64,000 bases of DNA from Dastarcus helophoroides (Eukaryota; Arthropoda; Insecta; Coleoptera; Bothrideridae): assembly GCA_028583605.1 (NCBI GenBank), contig CM053330.1, positions 17,075,539-17,139,538 of the forward strand, given 5' to 3'. The notes under the pieces are model-generated. The model was not told the origin of the DNA and did no database searches. It saw only the letters and a program-made list of their open reading frames with translations. Shown here in pieces: positions 59,951 through 64,000 of the stretch. How positions within the stretch are numbered: position 1 is the stretch's first letter; each line of letters begins with the position of its first letter. The position numbers and the translations under genes are program-made.

Positions 59951-61589
59951 CACTAGTGGCCAAAATTCTGGAAACTTTTATAAAATTATTGTTTTTCCAG
60001 CAACACTTGTGTCTTAGCCATGATTTATGCAATTTATCAACACAATTACGTTTGTATCTTATAGTTTTATATTTCTACTCATCATTTAATGCCTTTCTTA
60101 GCACAACAAAGACCCCATAAATTTAAAGATAAATCAAAAAACAAACGTTAAGATACATTTAAGAAAATGGGACAATGGTTATTATATAGAAAATTAATAT
60201 TTGATTGGATAACCTTTGCTTTTTGATACAGTCTCAATTCTGCGAGGCATAGAATTCACGAGATAAGTCAGATCTTCCGACGTAATGACTCTAAACCAGC
60301 TTTGAATAATGGCTTCTATCAGTTCCATCTTGTTGCTTGACTATAAATTTTCTATTGGATTTAGATCTTCCAGGCCAAGGCAGGATAGTAACGTCGTGGT
60401 TACCATTCCATGGAGGTCTTGGAAATATGGCAGGGCTCTCCATTCTGCTAGCAGATTCGTGGCTATCACCTTCAAATAAAACCTTGATCGATGGCAGCGG
60501 TATGGCTTGCAGTATTTTTTCTTAATATTTCTTTGCATTAATGTGACCCTTTATTTCTGCCAAACGCCCAACTTCGTTAGCGGCCATACAAACCCACTCC
60601 ATGACACTCACAGAGTGCTTCATAGTGACCGTTATATATTGGGGTAAAAGGTCTTCTTCCGATCGGCGACGAACAAACCTCACTCCATCGCTCCAAAAGT
60701 GGAGATTCTGGTTTCATCACCCCAAATTACCTTACTCCATTGTTCTTCTGGCCACGCTTTGTGTGTAATATCCCAATCAATCAATTTTCGCCTCTGTTTT
60801 TTGTTCAGATGTGGCTTCTTCCTGGGAGTTCTCACCCTCGATCCATTAAAACACAACGTTCTTCTGATAGTACACTCCGATGTTTGTAATGTAGCTGATT
60901 TGACAATAGCATTTATGTTTTTTGCTGATCTGCGACGATCTTTCACAGACAGGCGGCATTTCTGTGCTCACCTCATTGAATAAGTTTCGGCTTTCTGTCA
61001 GTTGTTTTTGCTGAGTTTGTCGTTCCAGTATTATGACAACGTTTACACACTTTCTTTACATCTGATTTTGTGACGCTACCACCCAACCTGTTTGCTATTT
61101 CTTGGTATATGTAACCTTCTTTACGAATGGTAATTGCATTAGTCCTTTTTTCTGGTGACCAGTCAATATGTTTTGACTTTGGAAACATATTCGTTAAAAT
61201 CCTCCTTACTAACAACCTAACCTAACAACTACTACTTAAAGTTGCTAACAACCACTGAAAGTCGCATGCAACTGCACTATATTCTTTATATTGGACACCA
61301 CTCGTCGTTGACTGGCTAGAGAAACTCTAACACGATGCAGTCTTGCTATTGTTGCCACTTCAAAAATTTCAAATTTTCAGTGATTCCCTTACATCCGTTC
61401 CCATAATTTTTTAAATGATTATTTATACAACATAAATAGCAATAAATGCATTAAGTAGAAAGTAGAAACATAAAACTGTAAGATACAAATATAATTGCGT
61501 TGATAAAACACATAAATCATGGCAAAGAGACGAATTTTGCTGGAAAAGCAATCATTTTATGAAAGTTTCCAGAATTTTGGCCACTAGTG
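59951..61589 (-). mobile_element. Tc1-like transposon with long terminal inverted repeats
   Basis: The ends CACTAGTGGCCAAAATTCTG (59951) and its reverse complement (to 61589) start TIRs that can be followed for about 165 bases on each side (59951-60115 and 61425-61589). TA flanks both ends (59949-59950 and 61590-61591). The transposase relic occupies the minus strand between. It is inserted in mariner copy 2 at a TA. It is full length (1639 bp), but its gene is broken. Confidence 0.9.
60194..61206 (-). pseudogene. Tc1-like transposase relic
   Basis: From about 61180 the minus strand reads WSPEKRTNAITIRKEGYIYQ, then EIANRLGGSVTKSDVKKVCK (DNA-binding helix-turn-helix). After a frameshift come SECTIRRTLCFNGSRVRTPR, KPHLNKKQRRKLIDW and the catalytic WSKVIWGDETRIS with the first Asp. 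Later pieces include FEGDS in place of the usual DDS/DN block, then in another frame LNPIENL with the Glu, and a tail LVNSMPRRIE before the stop at 60194-60196. The DD34E pattern identifies a Tc1-type enzyme. Frameshifts at about 60970 and 60690, and stops between 60540 and 60640, inactivate it. Confidence 0.85.
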
Positions 61590-62076
61590 TAGAGGGCGCA
61601 AGTAACAAAATGCACAGTTCTGAAATTAACCTCAACATTACATTAATATGTGTTGAACATTTCGTCAAAATACAACATGTGGTTTAGTCACAATGAATTT
61701 TGAAAGTTAGTAAGCCGTTCAGAAACATGGCATTGAATCGAGAGAATTTCCTAGCGATAATTTTTTTACAATTTTCAAAGAGGTTTATCGCAACAAGAAT
61801 GTCTTGTCGAGCTGGTTAATGTTTTTAGTAATGAAGCACCACATCAGACGACATTTCTCACTGGTATTCTAAATTCAAACTCACAAATCTCAGCGATGAT
61901 CCAAGGCCAGGTCCAGCAAAAACAGCGGTCACCTAGGAAAACCTCAATGCTGTGCGTGAGATGATTAATCTCACGTCGTCATATCGTCATCACATTGTCA
62001 TGTAACTTACAGCGAAATGGAGAGTTTCTTGGGCATTTCTAAGATCTCAATCCAAAAGATTTTACACGAAGAGTTA
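61590..62076 (+). pseudogene. Mariner element, copy 2, remainder (5' UTR and N-terminal coding relic)
   Basis: After the Tc1-like element the sequence resumes with GAGGGCGCAAGTAACAAAAT, matching copy 1 (GAGGGCGTTAGTAACATAAT in reverse). It runs through the start of the transposase region (GAATGTCTTGTCGAGCTGG, GAGTTTCTTGGGCATTTCTA) and stops abruptly at about 62076, before the catalytic core. Stops and frameshifts are present. Confidence 0.8.
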
Positions 62077-62229
62077 ACCCTTTGGGAACACATTTATTTG
62101 AAACATTTTTTGCACTTGAAGCACATTTAATTTTATGAATAGTTCTACAGTTCTGAAATAGAGTCGTTTAGGCTTTTACACCTCTCAGTACTGCGACCCA
62201 TTAGGATCTTTTGTGTGGACTCTATTTTT
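62077..62229 (-). other. Probable 3' region of the LINE at 62230
   Basis: Non-coding DNA downstream, on the minus strand, of the LINE stop. It abuts the truncated mariner copy 2. Confidence 0.4.
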
Positions 62230-63470
62230 TTAATGATTATCCAAGATGTTTGAACTTTTTACATAGTCTATCATCTTTTTAGGAGCTGTTTCTCTTATTT
62301 CTTGGGATGTCAGAGTCACCCTTTCAAGAAATTGGAGCCTTTTACAGAACTGAGCCATACATTCGCATATCAAGTGTTCTGTTGTTTGTGTTGTTGCGAT
62401 ACAGAATCTGCAGTTTTCATTATCCACTTTTCCCACCTTCTTAAGGAGGTACTTTACTGGGAAGTGTCCTGTGAAAAGTCCCATTATTATTCTGAAGTCC
62501 TTCTTGTTCAGTTTGAGAAGCTGCTCAGGCTTCTTTTTTGAGATAGTAATGAACTTTTTTGACTGACTCAGGCCTGGAGTTTTTCTCCAATATGACAGCC
62601 TTTGGTTTGGCTCCCAAGTATCTATTTCATATTTTACGTGGCTTTTTCTAAGACTACAGTATGATTCTGGGGCGAAGGCATGTGTGATTGAGGCCTCTTT
62701 TGCAGGTCTATATGCGTCTTCGTTGTATGCCTTGATTCCCAGGAACCGACATCAAAGTTACTTTGTTGTTTACAACCAGTTGCTTCAGGAATTGTTTGCA
62801 TTCCCAGGCCATTTTTGACTTGGTTCTGAACGACTTTGGAGTATTTAATGCAGCCTGGCTATCCGAAACGATATAAACCTGTACGTTTCTGAGTCATTTT
62901 TGAAGGCACTTTTTTGCGGACAGAGTTATAGCAAGCAGTTCTGCTTGGAAAATTGTGGAAGTGTTTCCTAGGGGTTTAGAGAGTCTTAAATTAGGACTAC
63001 ATATTCCTAGTCCTACTCCTTCTGTTTGTTTGAATCCGTCTGTCTACCAGACAGATGCGTTGTATGCTAGCCTTTCAATGTGTCTATTCCATCGACGGTC
63101 CCCGATGACCACTTCGTATGAAAAAGTCCAGTTTTGTAAGCATTTGATCTTTTAGTTTGCCAATGGATCCCAGTAGAATTTTCTCCAGAAACCAAGTCAC
63201 CCAGTTTCAGTTTGTTCAATTGGAATAGCTTTCTTTGAGGCACTAAGCGCTGCCTCCCTCAGGCCTATCATTGTCCCTATTGCAGCTATTGGACATGACG
63301 CCATAGCTCCGGTTATTTCACTGCAAATTAACCGCTGTAATTTGTGAAATTTACCTTGCGCAGAAATTTGTTTTATTTTTGGCCACCATACTATTGAGGC
63401 GTAGGTGACCATGGACTTTACTACCGTTGAGTATATCCAAAATATCATTTTCTAATTTTATGGACAAGTA
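62230..63470 (-). pseudogene. RNase H-type LINE relic (R1/I/Jockey group)
   Basis: From 63448 the minus frame gives the reverse-transcriptase thumb end: FWIYSTVVKSMVTYASIVWW, then KLQRLICSEITGAM and AAIGTMIGLREAAL. After frame breaks an RNase H domain follows, with FQAELLAITLSAKKC and VYIVSDSQAALNTPKSFRTK (the conserved Glu and Asp) and VTLMSVPGNQGIQ. The last part (62230-62484) reads MGLFTGHFPVKYLLKKVGKV, CRFC and TEHLICEC, the CCHC-like tail usual in this LINE group. Frameshifts and stops make it dead, and most of the reverse transcriptase is missing. RNase H in such elements removes the RNA strand of the RNA-DNA hybrid. Confidence 0.85.
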
Positions 63471-64000
63471 AAAGCAGTAGGTAGATTTTATGCAAGAATT
63501 AATTTATTTCGTATTCACTGTACATGGTCTCCCAACAAAAACTTGACTCTCCCCTATATCTAGAAAACCGAGATTTATTTTAGAATTCGCCGAGACCCGT
63601 CGATTTATGTTCTTGAACAGAAGACCATTTTTGACGGTCAAGCCAACTTGATATGTTCATCCCCTATCCCCTATCAACCTTCACTTTAAATTTTCAAATA
63701 AAACTGCCCTACTTGTGATACATCATTTTAAAGCCCTTTTCATTGCGAATACTCTGATGCGTACTTTTTTGGAACTGATTGAGAATTATAAACGAAAATT
63801 TAACAAACCCACATTTCTATGACCCTAAAGCTTTAGGATTATCACCTAGTCTTTGCAACTACGAAATATTAATTCCGAAAACCGTTTTATATCAGCCACA
63901 TTTTGTTTTTCTTCCCAAATCCATTCATCTAATTTTTCACGAAAAGATTCACAATCACGGCTTGATAAGCATTTTGTAGGTCTTTCACTTGTTGGAATAA
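63471..64000. other. AT-rich DNA, no gene seen
   Basis: No family was recognised. The plus frame 63779-63979 has no known match and is cut off by nothing but its own stop; I do not call it a gene. Confidence 0.4.

Noticed and set aside
1..64000. CRISPR arrays, operons, ribosome binding sites, tRNA or rRNA genes
   Set aside because: None seen; composition, splice signals and transposon content are those of a eukaryotic nuclear genome. Repeats lack the regular spacer structure of CRISPR.

Overview
The window is eukaryotic nuclear DNA and very AT-rich. It most likely comes from an arthropod, probably an insect. The evidence is one host gene of the insect Jupiter microtubule-associated family, mariner, Tc1, BEL/Pao, RTE-like and Penelope-like relics typical of insect genomes, and an intron acceptor directly before the gene's ATG. 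I cannot name the order or species. Apart from the one host gene, everything recognisable is transposon-derived or low complexity.

Layout. 1-1375: AT-rich quasi-tandem array. 1542-3880: no gene seen. 3883-6602: two large foldback (long inverted repeat) elements with TATACAGG-type ends. 6749-7707: BEL/Pao integrase relic. 7802-9099: decayed mariner-like element with ~85-bp terminal inverted repeats (TIRs). 9111-9618: Penelope and LINE scraps and a hAT-like end. 11604-12510: orphan hAT-like end, a small foldback element and a canonical hammerhead ribozyme. 12560-14890: decayed LINE with an uninterrupted reverse-transcriptase segment. 19020-19770: internally deleted mariner. 20261-22902: second foldback element split by a Jockey/CR1-like LINE. 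22905-28900: arrays with hAT-like ends. 29105-30363: TTAA-flanked DNA transposon with a 144-aa ORF. 30600-31362: Penelope GIY-YIG fragment with a hammerhead-like motif. 33205-45855: three large hAT-like elements, one nested in another, two in opposite orientation making a ~9.5-kb inverted repeat. 46335-47118: the Jupiter-like gene on the minus strand. 48134-52390: a Penelope element filled with array DNA. 55799-57383: 5'-truncated RTE-like LINE with a 12-bp target duplication. 57384-62076: two mariner copies, the second split by a complete Tc1-like element at a TA. 62230-63470: RNase H-type LINE relic.

Two themes stand out. First, several kilobases of AT-rich array (unit about AAAAAAGTCGAAATTTT, in both orientations) lie inside elements with TAGGGA termini and 8-bp target duplications. 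This suggests that hAT-like non-autonomous elements carry these arrays. Second, there are three separate hammerhead-type ribozyme sequences: one canonical, two of the short palindromic-stem-III type known from Penelope-like elements. No operon-like or cooperating gene set is visible; the genes are related by nesting and insertion order. All family assignments come from reading motifs by eye, without database searches.
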